A DNA stretch of 64,000 nucleotides from Fen-1362 sp049516395 (GCA_049516395.1 JBEKTD010000001.1:186001-250000), one strand, 5' to 3'. Shown: positions 43,732 through 51,372, numbered from the stretch's first letter. Numbers and translations are program-made. Notes: generated from the sequence alone by a model not told the origin.

Positions 43732-44655
43732 TTACGCGAAGAGGGCTTCGACGAATGTGTCGGGGTCGAATTCTGCGATGTCTTCTGGTTTTTCGCCGAG
43801 GCCGATGAATTTAACGGGGATGTTTAGCTGGTCTTTGATTGCGATGACGATTCCGCCTCGTGCGGTGCCGTCTAATTTCGCAAGGAAGATTCCCGAAATG
43901 TTAATTGCCTCGGTGAAAATTTTTGCCTGTGCGATTGCGTTTTGGCCCGTTGTCGCGTCGAGGACAAGAAGGACCTCATTTGGCGCACCTTCGATTTTGC
44001 GGGCGACGACGTCGCGTATTTTGACGAGCTGTTTCATCAGGTCTTTTTGCGTATGCAGTCGTCCAGCGGTATCGAGGATGAGGAAATCGGCGTTTCTTGC
44101 GGTGGCCGCCTCGCAGGCATCGAACGCGACAGCGGCGGGGTCGCTTCCCATCTGGTGCTTGACGATTTGAACGCCGATACGGTCCGCCCAGATTGACAAT
44201 TGCTCGACAGCCGCTGCCCTGAAGGTATCGCAGGCGGCGACGATGACTTTTTTGTTGTCCCTGCTGAGGATGTAGGCGAGCTTGGCGATACTGGTGGTTT
44301 TGCCTGAGCCGTTGACGCCCGCGATGAGAATCACCGTCGGGCCTTTGGCTGCCAGGCGAACTTGTCTATCCTGATGGGGCCAGTAACCCTTCATATGCTC
44401 TTTGAGGAACGGGATGATATCGTCTGTGGTCGTGATTTTTTTGCTGCGATAGGCCTCCCGCAAATCGGATATGAGTTTGGCGGTGGTTTCGACGCCGATA
44501 TCGTCTTTTATGAGGGTTTCTTCGAGTTCGTTGAGCAGGTCATCGTCGATGTTTCTGCCGATGGCAAGAACCGCCGACAGCGACGAGCTGATTTTATCGC
44601 GGGTTTTAGTCAGCCGGTCTTTGAAGTAACCAATTGTTTTTGAAAATATGCCCAT
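43732..44655 (-). CDS. ftsY: signal recognition particle receptor FtsY
   Basis: A 307-residue SRP GTPase that docks ribosome-SRP complexes at the membrane for co-translational insertion. The helical N domain (residues 1-85) is followed by the G domain with P-loop GVNGSGKTTSIAKLA, DTFRAAAVEQL, DTAGRLHTQKDLM, AKLDGTARGG (G4 TKxD-like) and the closing GLGEKPEDIAEF. The acidic A domain present in E. coli FtsY is absent, as in many bacteria. It is a single gene here. Confidence 0.95.
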   Translation of the reverse strand: MGIFSKTIGYFKDRLTKTRDKISSSLSAVLAIGRNIDDDLLNELEETLIKDDIGVETTAKLISDLREAYRSKKITTTDDIIPFLKEHMKGYWPHQDRQVRLAAKGPTVILIAGVNGSGKTTSIAKLAYILSRDNKKVIVAACDTFRAAAVEQLSIWADRIGVQIVKHQMGSDPAAVAFDACEAATARNADFLILDTAGRLHTQKDLMKQLVKIRDVVARKIEGAPNEVLLVLDATTGQNAIAQAKIFTEAINISGIFLAKLDGTARGGIVIAIKDQLNIPVKFIGLGEKPEDIAEFDPDTFVEALFA

Positions 44656-44972
44656 AGTTAAACAAGTTTCGCAGAATCAGGCCGGAAATTCAAGGTTTAT
44701 CCGCCGAATGACGGGGAAACAATTCCGCGGGGGATTCGCAAAATCAGCAAAGAAATAATGACAGACATACTTTGCCGCGGGGAAATGCGATTGAGAACGT
44801 GAATTCCCAAAACCGGCAAGACGCGTTTTTGGCGGGCTACCGAAGAAATCAAGATTGCTTCATCGCTTTGCTCCTCGCAATGACAGACAATGCATTTCTA
44901 CGTCATTGCGAGCGAAGCGAAACAATCTCAAATAGCAAATATCGAGTTTTTCAACAGTCCCGTTGCCGGGTG
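44656..44972. other. intergenic region with palindromic repeat
   Basis: 317 bases between ftsY and the ParA-CBM48 gene. The main content is the inverted repeat at 44853-44927. The rest shows no ribosome site or RNA structure. Confidence 0.5.
44853..44927. repeat. inverted repeat of the CGTCATTGCGAGCGAAGCG type
   Basis: Left arm GATTGCTTCATCGCTTTGCT plus CCTCGCAATGAC, right arm GTCATTGCGAGCGAAGCGAA plus ACAATC. The arms are near reverse complements over about 27 bases with an 18-base spacer. This is a well-known kind of dispersed intergenic palindrome in unrelated bacteria. Confidence 0.75.
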
Positions 44973-46388
44973 TTATTTTACCTCGACTATCGAGTTGTAG
45001 CCGCCAAACGGGTTCAGCTCGGTCGTATCGTTATACGGGTCCTGCTGCCACTGGCCATCCACGACTAATCGATAGCGGTATCTGCCGGGAGGCAGTTTCG
45101 CGGACGCCTGCCAGACGCCGCTTTCGCCAACCTTTTCCATCGGCAGTTTCGAGGGCTGCCAGCCGTTGAAGTCGCCGGCAATCTGCACCGACTGTGCCCG
45201 CGGATACAGGGTTACAAACGCCATCGCGTCGTTGAGCTGGTTGACGCCATAGTATTCAGCAAGCTTCGCATCCGTCGCAGCAGCGGCCTTTGGCTGCTGG
45301 GGCTGGACGGCAACCACCGACTTTGCCTCGACCTTGGCGATTTCGGCGGCCTTTGGCTGCTGGGGCTGGACGGCAACCACCGGCTTTGCCTCGACCCTGG
45401 CGATTGCGACGGCCTTTGCCTCTGCCTGTTTCGGCTCTGCTCGCACGGCGACCGGCTCCATATATTGGGGCCGTTGTTTCGGCGGCTCTATCGATTTAAT
45501 CCTGCCTGCATCAGGCGGAGCAACCTTCGGTTTTGCCCTGGCAAGCAGTTCGTCGGCTGTTGCGCTTATCGATTCGAGTTTTTCAGACAGCGATTCGATA
45601 ATCTGCCTGCGCTGCTGTTCGGGCTGGCCCTGCATCATTTCCTTTACGAGGTCCTGGAAATCTTTGTGGCCTTTGCTGGCTGGGTCGTATTCGCTGATTG
45701 GCTGGCCGAATGACGCCGCCTCTTTGAGCTTGGTATTGAAATTTACCACCGTCTTGAACATCTTGTCGCCAAAATGCTTGCGAAGCTCGCCGAGAATCTC
45801 GCGGGCCATTTTCGTGCGAATATCATACATACTCGCAAGCACCTTTACGTTGACGCTTTGATTGCACCTCTGGCAGAGAATCGCCAGCGTCTCAAGCTGT
45901 TTACTCAGGCCGTGAAGTGAAAAATAGCCCGTCTCGACAGGCACGATAACATCGGTAGCCGCTCGAAGGGCGTTAAACGTCAGCAATCCAACCGAGGGCG
46001 GGCAATCTATAACGACAAATTCATATTCGTTCTTGATGGAATCAAGAACCTTCTTGAGGCACAGTTCGCGGTCGGGCATACCCGACATTTGCTGTTCGAA
46101 GGCCGACAGGTCGATGCTCGCCGGGGCAAGTTCGAGTTTCTCGCTTACTTCCCAGAGAATCTCGCCCAGCCGCATAGGTTCTTCCTTGCTGTGGCTTATC
46201 ATTACGTCGTAAATGCTCTGCTCGATTTGCTCCTCGGGCACAGCGAGGCCGACGGCGCAATGCGATTGCGAATCCATATCGACCAGCAGTGTCTTGTGCT
46301 CCATTTCCGCCAGTGCGCTTGCCAGGTTAATCGATACGGTTGTTTTGCCCACTCCGCCCTTTTGGTTGACAACAGCTATCGTCCTCAT
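44973..46388 (-). CDS. ParA-family ATPase fused to a CBM48 (AMPK-beta-like) glycan-binding domain
   Basis: A 471-residue protein. Residues 1-250 are a ParA/Soj ATPase with deviant Walker A KGGVGKTT, switch VDMDSQSHCAVG, Walker B FVVIDCPPSVGL and TGYFSLHGLSKQLE. Residues ~290-375 are a Pro/Ala-rich linker with two copies of a 21-residue unit (VAVQPQQPKAA). Residues ~385-471 are CBM48/E-set: VQIAGDFNGWQPSKLPME, GRYRYRLVVDGQWQQDP. The ATPase half suggests positioning of DNA or another cargo on the nucleoid. The C-terminus suggests binding of glycogen-like glucan. No parB follows. This is one continuous frame. Confidence 0.88.
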   Translation of the reverse strand: MRTIAVVNQKGGVGKTTVSINLASALAEMEHKTLLVDMDSQSHCAVGLAVPEEQIEQSIYDVMISHSKEEPMRLGEILWEVSEKLELAPASIDLSAFEQQMSGMPDRELCLKKVLDSIKNEYEFVVIDCPPSVGLLTFNALRAATDVIVPVETGYFSLHGLSKQLETLAILCQRCNQSVNVKVLASMYDIRTKMAREILGELRKHFGDKMFKTVVNFNTKLKEAASFGQPISEYDPASKGHKDFQDLVKEMMQGQPEQQRRQIIESLSEKLESISATADELLARAKPKVAPPDAGRIKSIEPPKQRPQYMEPVAVRAEPKQAEAKAVAIARVEAKPVVAVQPQQPKAAEIAKVEAKSVVAVQPQQPKAAAATDAKLAEYYGVNQLNDAMAFVTLYPRAQSVQIAGDFNGWQPSKLPMEKVGESGVWQASAKLPPGRYRYRLVVDGQWQQDPYNDTTELNPFGGYNSIVEVK

Positions 46389-46700
46389 AGTAACCCCAAC
46401 CCTTAAAGCAAATTGTTAGCAAAGCCGGTTTGACTTCTCGCCGGCCAAATTCTCACTTTTCAGTATTACAAGGCACCCATCCTTCGTCAAAAGGACTACG
46501 GAGGGTATGTATTTCGCCCACTGGTTTTTCGGCAGAAGACGGGGCAAAACTTTATATTTTTATGGGACGAGCCGATAAAAAACCCCACTATCAGTATTAC
46601 AGACCCAAACTTATATGTCCTTAGGCGATAACAGTGCTGATAACCGGAGGACCCGGCGTCGCCTTCGGCTATGCCGTGGCAGACTATTTTTCAGACGCTG

Positions 46701-46722
46701 ATTCCTTCGACAAGCTCAGGAC
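46701..46722 (+). repeat. dispersed CCTTCGACAAGCTCAGG word, copy 1
   Basis: The word ATTCCTTCGACAAGCTCAGG plus AC. A copy identical over 22 bases lies at 46832-46853. Reverse-oriented variants lie at 42703-42722 and, inside a coding gene, at 27264-27282. Confidence 0.75.
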
Positions 46723-46831
46723 TGGTAACGCGGGTTTCGCTGTTTTTTTATTAGCCACAAGAATGCACAAAAGGTTTTACCGCAGAGACCGCAAAGATAT
46801 TGCAACCACGGATTGGCACGGATGGACACGG

Positions 46832-46853
46832 ATTCCTTCGACAAGCTCAGGAC
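46832..46853 (+). repeat. dispersed CCTTCGACAAGCTCAGG word, copy 2
   Basis: Identical over 22 bases to the copy at 46701-46722, in the same orientation, 131 bases apart. The following bases differ (AGGTTAG here, TGGTAAC there). Confidence 0.75.
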
Positions 46854-47295
46854 AGGTTAGTCAGCCGGAGGGCATACTCAATTGAGCCCTTTCTATAAGC
46901 GAGCTTCTTCCAAGGTCTCAATCTCGTCTACCAGGCAACAATGTTGCCTCCCCTTATGGGTTTCGGCTGACAAAAACACACAGATTTTAAGCCGGACGTA
47001 ACACGCGGATTTATTGCCGAAACGGACTCGTCGCTCGTCCGCCTCGCCCTTAAGGGCAGGCAGATTACACCCACCCTTGGCGAGACCTCGCTTTCGGCGG
47101 ACGGATTTTTTAACACTATGCCACGAAAATGCACAAAAGGTAAAAAAAGCCGCCGGCTTCACCATCCTCAAAGATGATGAACTATATAACCTGTGAGTTT
47201 TTTAAGCCACAGATGACACTGATTTCGCTGATTTTATAGCCGCAAAAAAGCAGAATGGAAGTTAGTATGGTGTCCTCGGATTACCACTTAACCTC

Positions 47296-47526
47296 TCACT
47301 TCTCTTTTACACTCTGTTCCACTTTCCGCTGACAGCAAACATGTACTGTCAAGATAGTAACTACCACTACGGCAGCTGCTGCTAGAATGATCCAAGGGTT
47401 GCGAGTTTTCATAGCAGTCTTTAACGGGCCAAGAGTATATGGGCGAAGAATGCCTTTGGGGCCGTAGCGAAGCACATACTGAATACCTCTTCTGTCAACA
47501 AAAGTTTGACCTGGAAAATTTGCCAT
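47296..47526 (-). CDS. small single-pass membrane protein
   Basis: A 76-residue protein with an excellent TTAGGAGAA site six bases before its ATG. An N-terminal soluble part (MANFPGQTFVDRRGIQYVL) is followed by one membrane helix (WIILAAAAVVVVTILTVHVC, residues 45-64) and a short basic/acidic end. I do not recognise it. It lies 32 bases after the XRE/glycine-zipper gene on the same strand. The two may form a two-gene unit with shared membrane association. Confidence 0.7.
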   Translation of the reverse strand: MANFPGQTFVDRRGIQYVLRYGPKGILRPYTLGPLKTAMKTRNPWIILAAAAVVVVTILTVHVCCQRKVEQSVKEK

Positions 47527-47558
47527 AACTAATTCTCCTAATAGTTTCCTTCCTCATT

Positions 47559-48248
47559 TTAGTTTTTAATCTTCACAACGTCGGTTTTTAAAGAACTCTT
47601 TCTACCCTTTTTTATCATCTGGCTCCTAATGCTCTCTCGAGAAATCTCGAACTGTCCATCAATCTCTTTGCAACTTAATTTATTGGCTTCACAAATGGCC
47701 TTAATCCCCTTGACTAGACCATACCCAGCCGCTCCAAATGCAAGAGGAATGGCGCCGACAACAATAATTCCACCCAACATAGTTCCCCCACCCAGTGCTG
47801 CCAAGCCCGATGTTATGCCCGCAGCAGAAAGCCCCGCCACACTACCGCTGGCTGAAATCGCTCCAATTGCTCCACCAATACCTGCTGCAACCCCGCCTCC
47901 TGCACCTATGTACTCGGAGACAGTCTCTTTCTCATTTTCACTCATTTTTGAGTATCGTGCATGACCAATCGCAACCAAACCTCCGAGTCTTAGCATGAAA
48001 TCTTTGGTAGGCAGTGTTTTTTTTGTTTCGATTCGAAAAACTGTTGATTCAGAAACACCTATGACTGTAGCAAGTTCTCGCCTCGAAAGTCCAGAAAGGT
48101 CTCGCACTAGCTTAAGCTTTTTGCCACAGTTTGGTTGCGTTATCGACTCAAGCATTTCTTTCTTCTGTTCTTCGCTTTCGAATTCCCATACGGATGAGGC
48201 ATTCTCTTTAAAATCCCTATAATCGTCTTGTTTCTTTTTAGTAGTCAT
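47559..48248 (-). CDS. XRE-type DNA-binding protein with a glycine-zipper membrane-active segment
   Basis: A 229-residue protein. The true start is MTTKKKQDDY; AAGGAG lies directly upstream, inside the longer open frame. Residues ~45-85 are an XRE helix-turn-helix (LVRDLSGLSRRELATVIGVS, ESTVFRIETKKTLPT). Residues ~110-190 are Gly/Ala-rich with glycine-zipper periodicity (GAGGGVAAGIGGAIGAISAS; GLAALGGGTMLGGIIVVGAI). The end is basic. A repressor domain joined to a pore-like or membrane segment is unusual. Phased 11-base repeats lie 64-118 bases upstream of the start. Function unknown. Confidence 0.75.
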   Translation of the reverse strand: MTTKKKQDDYRDFKENASSVWEFESEEQKKEMLESITQPNCGKKLKLVRDLSGLSRRELATVIGVSESTVFRIETKKTLPTKDFMLRLGGLVAIGHARYSKMSENEKETVSEYIGAGGGVAAGIGGAIGAISASGSVAGLSAAGITSGLAALGGGTMLGGIIVVGAIPLAFGAAGYGLVKGIKAICEANKLSCKEIDGQFEISRESIRSQMIKKGRKSSLKTDVVKIKN

Positions 48249-48311
48249 TTTTGTCTCCTTCACATAAGACTGGTTTTTAATATTTTATCTTTTTCTTTCT
48301 TATTGCATTAA

Positions 48312-48366
48312 TACATCATTGTAATGTCATACTAACGTCATATCAACATCATGTCAATGTCTTTTT
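48312..48366. promoter_or_regulatory. phased 11-bp repeats upstream of the XRE gene, putative operator
   Basis: Five successive 11-base units: TACATCATTGT, AATGTCATACT, AACGTCATATC, AACATCATGTC, AATGTCTTTTT. The core is AAYRTCAT with an 11-base period, about one DNA helical turn, so all copies face the same side of the helix. They lie in AT-rich DNA 64-118 bases before the XRE gene start. Autoregulation by the XRE protein is the natural guess. Confidence 0.55.
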
Positions 48367-48534
48367 TAAAAAATATTCAGCAAAGTTTATAGTATTTGAT
48401 TTGAGACTCAAAATTGTTTGCTTCAATACGGAAAATAACTATAAGTCTTTTTGTTACAAATAATTACAGCGATGGGAAACCGGGGGGGCGGTAGCCAGCA
48501 ACCATTTTTTCCAATTTTGCCAGTTCAAAAACCC

Positions 48535-48574
48535 TGGCAATCTATGGCAGTCTTTGGCAATCTTTGTCATTCTT
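48535..48574. repeat. tandem 10-bp repeats (TGGCAATCTT)
   Basis: Four units in a row: TGGCAATCTA, TGGCAGTCTT, TGGCAATCTT, TGTCATTCTT. They lie between the XRE upstream region and the 3' end of the E2 gene. The role is unknown; simple slippage-derived filler is possible. Confidence 0.6.
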
Positions 48575-48649
48575 CATTTTTAGCTTAATAATTTAACTTG
48601 CCATCGATATTGAGGGAAATCCATTTTTTCACGGGGACGGAGCGACGAT

Positions 48650-49705
48650 TTATTTTAAGTTAGCGGGGTCTTCGAGAGTTTTTTTGACGAAATCGAGGAA
48701 TTGGGCGGCGTAGCCGCCGTTGGCGACTTTGTGGTCAACCGACAGAGTCATATTCATCATCTTGCGAACCCCGAGCGTATCAGGAGTGTCTCCGGCGGGC
48801 ACGCAGACATCGGCGATTTTGCCTATTCCGAGTATTGAGCACTGGCCGGGCACGACAATCGGGATGAACGAATCGACGCCGAATGCGCCGAGATTGCTGA
48901 CGGTTATGCAGCCGCCTTCGAGGTCTTCGAGAGTAAGCTGGTTATTATTTGTTCTTTCGACAAGCTGCCTGCTGTAACGGGCAATTTCAGGAATCGTCTT
49001 TTTATCAGGGGCTTTGACGATTGGCGCAATCAGTCCTTCAGGAGTCGAGATTGCAAGCCCGACGCCGATTGATTTTGCAATCTTAATGTCGTCGCCATCG
49101 ATTTGGCCCATCATTATGGGGAACTTTTCCAGCCCGAGCGCGATTGCCTTGATAATAAAATCGTTGTATGAGACCTCAACGTTACCTGCCTGATTAAGTT
49201 TGGCGCGGTATGCGACGAGGTCGGTGACATCGGCCCGGGCATTGAGATAAAAGCAGGGCATTTCCTGTTTCGAGCGGAGCATTTTTTGAGCGGTAACTTT
49301 CTGCAATCGACTGACGGGGAACGTCTGGCCGAGTTTTATATCCTGAGGCAAAACCGGGATGGGCATAGGCAAATCGTTTATTTTTTTTCTTTTAGCGGGT
49401 TTCGGCTTTGCGATTGTGGGTGTTGACGCCTTTAGGGTTCGCAAAAATTCGTCGCTTATTCGCTCATCCTTGTCGCCCAGAATCAGCAGGGGGGTTTCAA
49501 TGCGGTAACTGCCGCCGACCTCAACCATAATCTGTTTTACAAAACCATCGGCGGGCGATTCAATTTCGAGGGTTGCCTTGTCGGTTTCGACGTCGAAAAG
49601 GACGTCGCCGCTTTTAACGTGAGCGCCGACGCTGACTTTGCAGTCAACAATCGTTCCTTCCTGCATTGTGTCGCCGAATTTCGGCAATCTTACTTCTCTT
49701 GCCAT
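48650..49705 (-). CDS. dihydrolipoamide acyltransferase (E2), short form
   Basis: A 351-residue E2 of a 2-oxoacid dehydrogenase complex. Residues 1-78 are a lipoyl domain with lipoylated K43 in VETDKATLEIES. A short basic linker (PKPAKRKK) follows, with no recognisable peripheral-subunit-binding domain. The catalytic domain covers residues ~125-351, with NLGAFGVDSFIPIV and H325 in DHKVANGGYAAQFL. The usual catalytic Asp (HxxxDG) is Asn329. No E1 or E3 gene is next to it. The complex may still be active, since Asp-to-other changes occur in some plastid E2s, but this needs testing. Which oxoacid it serves is not clear. Confidence 0.88.
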   Translation of the reverse strand: MAREVRLPKFGDTMQEGTIVDCKVSVGAHVKSGDVLFDVETDKATLEIESPADGFVKQIMVEVGGSYRIETPLLILGDKDERISDEFLRTLKASTPTIAKPKPAKRKKINDLPMPIPVLPQDIKLGQTFPVSRLQKVTAQKMLRSKQEMPCFYLNARADVTDLVAYRAKLNQAGNVEVSYNDFIIKAIALGLEKFPIMMGQIDGDDIKIAKSIGVGLAISTPEGLIAPIVKAPDKKTIPEIARYSRQLVERTNNNQLTLEDLEGGCITVSNLGAFGVDSFIPIVVPGQCSILGIGKIADVCVPAGDTPDTLGVRKMMNMTLSVDHKVANGGYAAQFLDFVKKTLEDPANLK

Positions 49706-49941
49706 CTTTCACCCCGTCGCTCGTGCCTCGTGACCCGTAATTGGTTAGCCGTCACAGAGGGATTCTAAAACTTACCGGACGATACGTCAATGATTTGCCT
49801 CTCCGTGAATAAATCGCATTATTGAGCAAAAAGCGAATTAGACAGTAGCGATACTGTTGGCCTTTAGGGTGAAAGTCAGTTGCCAGTGACCTTTTACTGG
49901 CCTTTTTTTGGCAAACACTTTGGGAGATTCTATAGGTCAGA

Positions 49942-50823
49942 TTAACTACGCTTTTTTCTCAACGCTACCGCACCGAGGCCGAGAAGCAAAAGAGTGGCGG
50001 GTTCGGGAACCTGGGTCGCGATGACGCCTATCGGCGGGTTAAAGCCCGAGGCGAAAGTGGACATGTTTCCGCTCGAATCGAATTTATCAATTTTACCGTT
50101 GTTTTTGTTGTTGTTGCCTTCGGCCACGTAGAGATTGCCGCTGCTGTCAAAGGCAAGAGCCAAAGGGTTGTTCAAGCCCGAGGCGAAGATGGTCCCGTTT
50201 CCGCTCGAATTGAATTTCTCAATCGCCCCGATGCCGAATTCGGTTGCGTAGAGATTACCACTGCTATCAAAGGCAAGATCCGCAGGGTTGCTCAAGCCCG
50301 AGGCGAAGGTGGACATGTTTCCGCTCGAATCGAATTTATTAATCGTCCCATTGCCCCAATCCGCCGCGTAGAGATAGCCGCTGCTGTCAAAAACAAGACC
50401 ACGAGGGAGGTGCAATCCCGAGGCGAAGGTGGACATGTTTCCGCTCGAATCGAATTTATCAATCGTCCCATTATAGTAAATGGCCACGTAGAGATTGCCG
50501 CTGCTGTCAAAGGCAAGACTCAAAGGGTTGTTCAAGCCCGAGGCGAAGGTGGTCCTGTTTCCGCTCGAATTGAATTTATCAATCGTCTCGATGCCGGCTT
50601 CGGACGCGTAGAGATTGCCGCTGTTATCAAAGGCAAGACCAACAGGGGAGCTCAAGCCCGAGGCGAAGATGGACATGTTTCCAGACGAATCGAATTTTTC
50701 AATATTCCCGCCACGCTCATTGGCTACGTAGATGTTGTCTGCGCGTGCAATGGCACTGGCCAACAAGGCCAGAACGGTCACGGCGAACAACACCGTGCGA
50801 AGTTGGTTATTATTTGTTTTCAT
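49942..50823 (-). CDS. PEP-CTERM protein with NHL-type beta-propeller
   Basis: A 293-residue exported protein. The start is the ATG of MKTNNNQLRTV, although an ATG 12 bases earlier is possible. The signal ends ASAIARA. Six to seven 40-residue blades follow, each built on ASGLNNPLALAFDSSGNLYV and KFDSSGNMSTF. The C-terminus is PEPATLLLLGLGAVALRKKR, a PEP-CTERM tail for exosortase handling. The propeller probably binds a ligand at the cell surface. The blades are nearly identical at DNA level (120-base period), so they have expanded or been homogenised recently. Confidence 0.9.
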   Translation of the reverse strand: MKTNNNQLRTVLFAVTVLALLASAIARADNIYVANERGGNIEKFDSSGNMSIFASGLSSPVGLAFDNSGNLYASEAGIETIDKFNSSGNRTTFASGLNNPLSLAFDSSGNLYVAIYYNGTIDKFDSSGNMSTFASGLHLPRGLVFDSSGYLYAADWGNGTINKFDSSGNMSTFASGLSNPADLAFDSSGNLYATEFGIGAIEKFNSSGNGTIFASGLNNPLALAFDSSGNLYVAEGNNNKNNGKIDKFDSSGNMSTFASGFNPPIGVIATQVPEPATLLLLGLGAVALRKKRS

Positions 50824-51023
50824 TTTTCTTCTCATCTGTGCCTTTTGCCCCACCCCGCAAAGGCGATTAATATTATACCTTTTTGCCGGTGACAGTCAAG
50901 TAAAATTAGGATAGATTTATCGTTTTCTGGCTGCTATCGCTGCGACGAGGCACGGGGCACGAGTGACCGGACTGCTCGATATTTTCTTTCACAGTTCCCA
51001 CTGGAAAACACCTTTGCAAAAGG

Positions 51024-51029
51024 TATAAT
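51024..51029 (+). promoter_or_regulatory. probable -10 box of tRNA-Gly
   Basis: A perfect TATAAT lies 18 bases before the tRNA, placing the transcript start around 51036. No good -35 box is found at 16-18 bases upstream. Confidence 0.5.
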
Positions 51030-51046
51030 GTCAGATAGCTGAAAAC

Positions 51047-51118
51047 GCGGGCGTAATTCAGTGGTAGAATGTCGGCTTCCCAAGCCGAATGCCGTGGGTT
51101 CGAATCCCATCGCCCGCT
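51047..51118 (+). tRNA. tRNA-Gly (CCC anticodon)
   Basis: A 72-base cloverleaf. Acceptor GCGGGCG/CGCCCGC is fully paired, and the D arm is ATTCAGTGGTAGAAT. The anticodon stem TCGGC/GCCGA holds loop TTCCCAA (anticodon CCC). The T arm is GTGGG TTCGAAT CCCAT with the standard TTC. The discriminator is T and CCA is not encoded. A T-run follows at once. Confidence 0.93.
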
Positions 51119-51149
51119 TTTCCTTTTGCACAAGGGGTTGGGCAAATTT

Positions 51150-51338
51150 TCAGCTTGGTTTTTTCCCGTTGATACCACAAAATTTGCACAACTCGACACA
51201 ACTGTTATATTGCTGATTTTTTAGAATTCTACCGGCATAATCATAGGCGTCTTGTCGAATTGCCGGATAATACTTCTTCATGGTTGAGGTATTGGTTTGT
51301 TCTGCGAGCTGTTGCATAAACTCCTTTAGCGTATACAA
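51150..51338 (-). CDS. possible small hypothetical protein
   Basis: A 62-residue frame, MYTLKEFMQQLAEQ..., ending CKFCGINGKKPS, with one CxxC pair. The minus strand reads AAAGGAGTTTATGC upstream, but that site lies inside the frame rather than before its first ATG. The start is therefore unsure. No family is recognised. Its position beside a tRNA 3' end could mean a remnant of an inserted element, but there is no integrase motif. Confidence 0.3.
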   Translation of the reverse strand: MYTLKEFMQQLAEQTNTSTMKKYYPAIRQDAYDYAGRILKNQQYNSCVELCKFCGINGKKPS

Positions 51339-51343
51339 AAGTG

Positions 51344-51372
51344 TTGCTAATTCTATAAATATAAGTTATACT
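51344..51372 (+). promoter_or_regulatory. candidate promoter of the mvhD-metF-glt-hdr operon
   Basis: TTGCTA (51344-51349) and TATACT (51367-51372) are separated by 17 bases, matching a housekeeping -35/-10 pair in 4 of 6 and 5 of 6 positions. The untranslated leader would be about 115 bases. Judged by eye only. Confidence 0.4.

Larger units (their letters stand above)
46389..47295. other. long gene-free stretch filled with dispersed repeats
   Basis: About 900 bases without a believable gene. Open frames here translate to the tell-tale peptides FDKLRTG and STSSGQ, which come from the repeat word at 46701 and 46832. Filler words of the accacggattggcacggatg and gccgcaaaaaag types occupy most of the rest. 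No start with a ribosome site was found. Confidence 0.65.

Noticed and set aside
46634..46885. 83-codon open frame in the repeat-filled gap
   Set aside because: Its peptides FDKLRTG and STSSGQ come from a dispersed repeat word. There is no ribosome site and no family resemblance.
48312..48366. CRISPR-like or telomere-like short repeats
   Set aside because: The units are 11 bases with no spacers. Phased operator sites are the better explanation.
49882..49909. Hairpin GCCAGT/ACTGGC followed by seven T on the plus strand
   Set aside because: Both neighbouring genes are on the minus strand, so a plus-strand terminator has no transcript to end here. It may still be a hairpin in the E2 upstream region.
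50040..50710. Regularly spaced repeats that could suggest a CRISPR array
   Set aside because: The 120-base period keeps one reading frame and encodes propeller blades. There are no unique spacers and no cas genes.
51150..51338. Integrase remnant at a tRNA 3' end
   Set aside because: The small frame next to tRNA-Gly shows no integrase catalytic residues, and I found no duplicated tRNA end, so there is no real sign of an integrated element.
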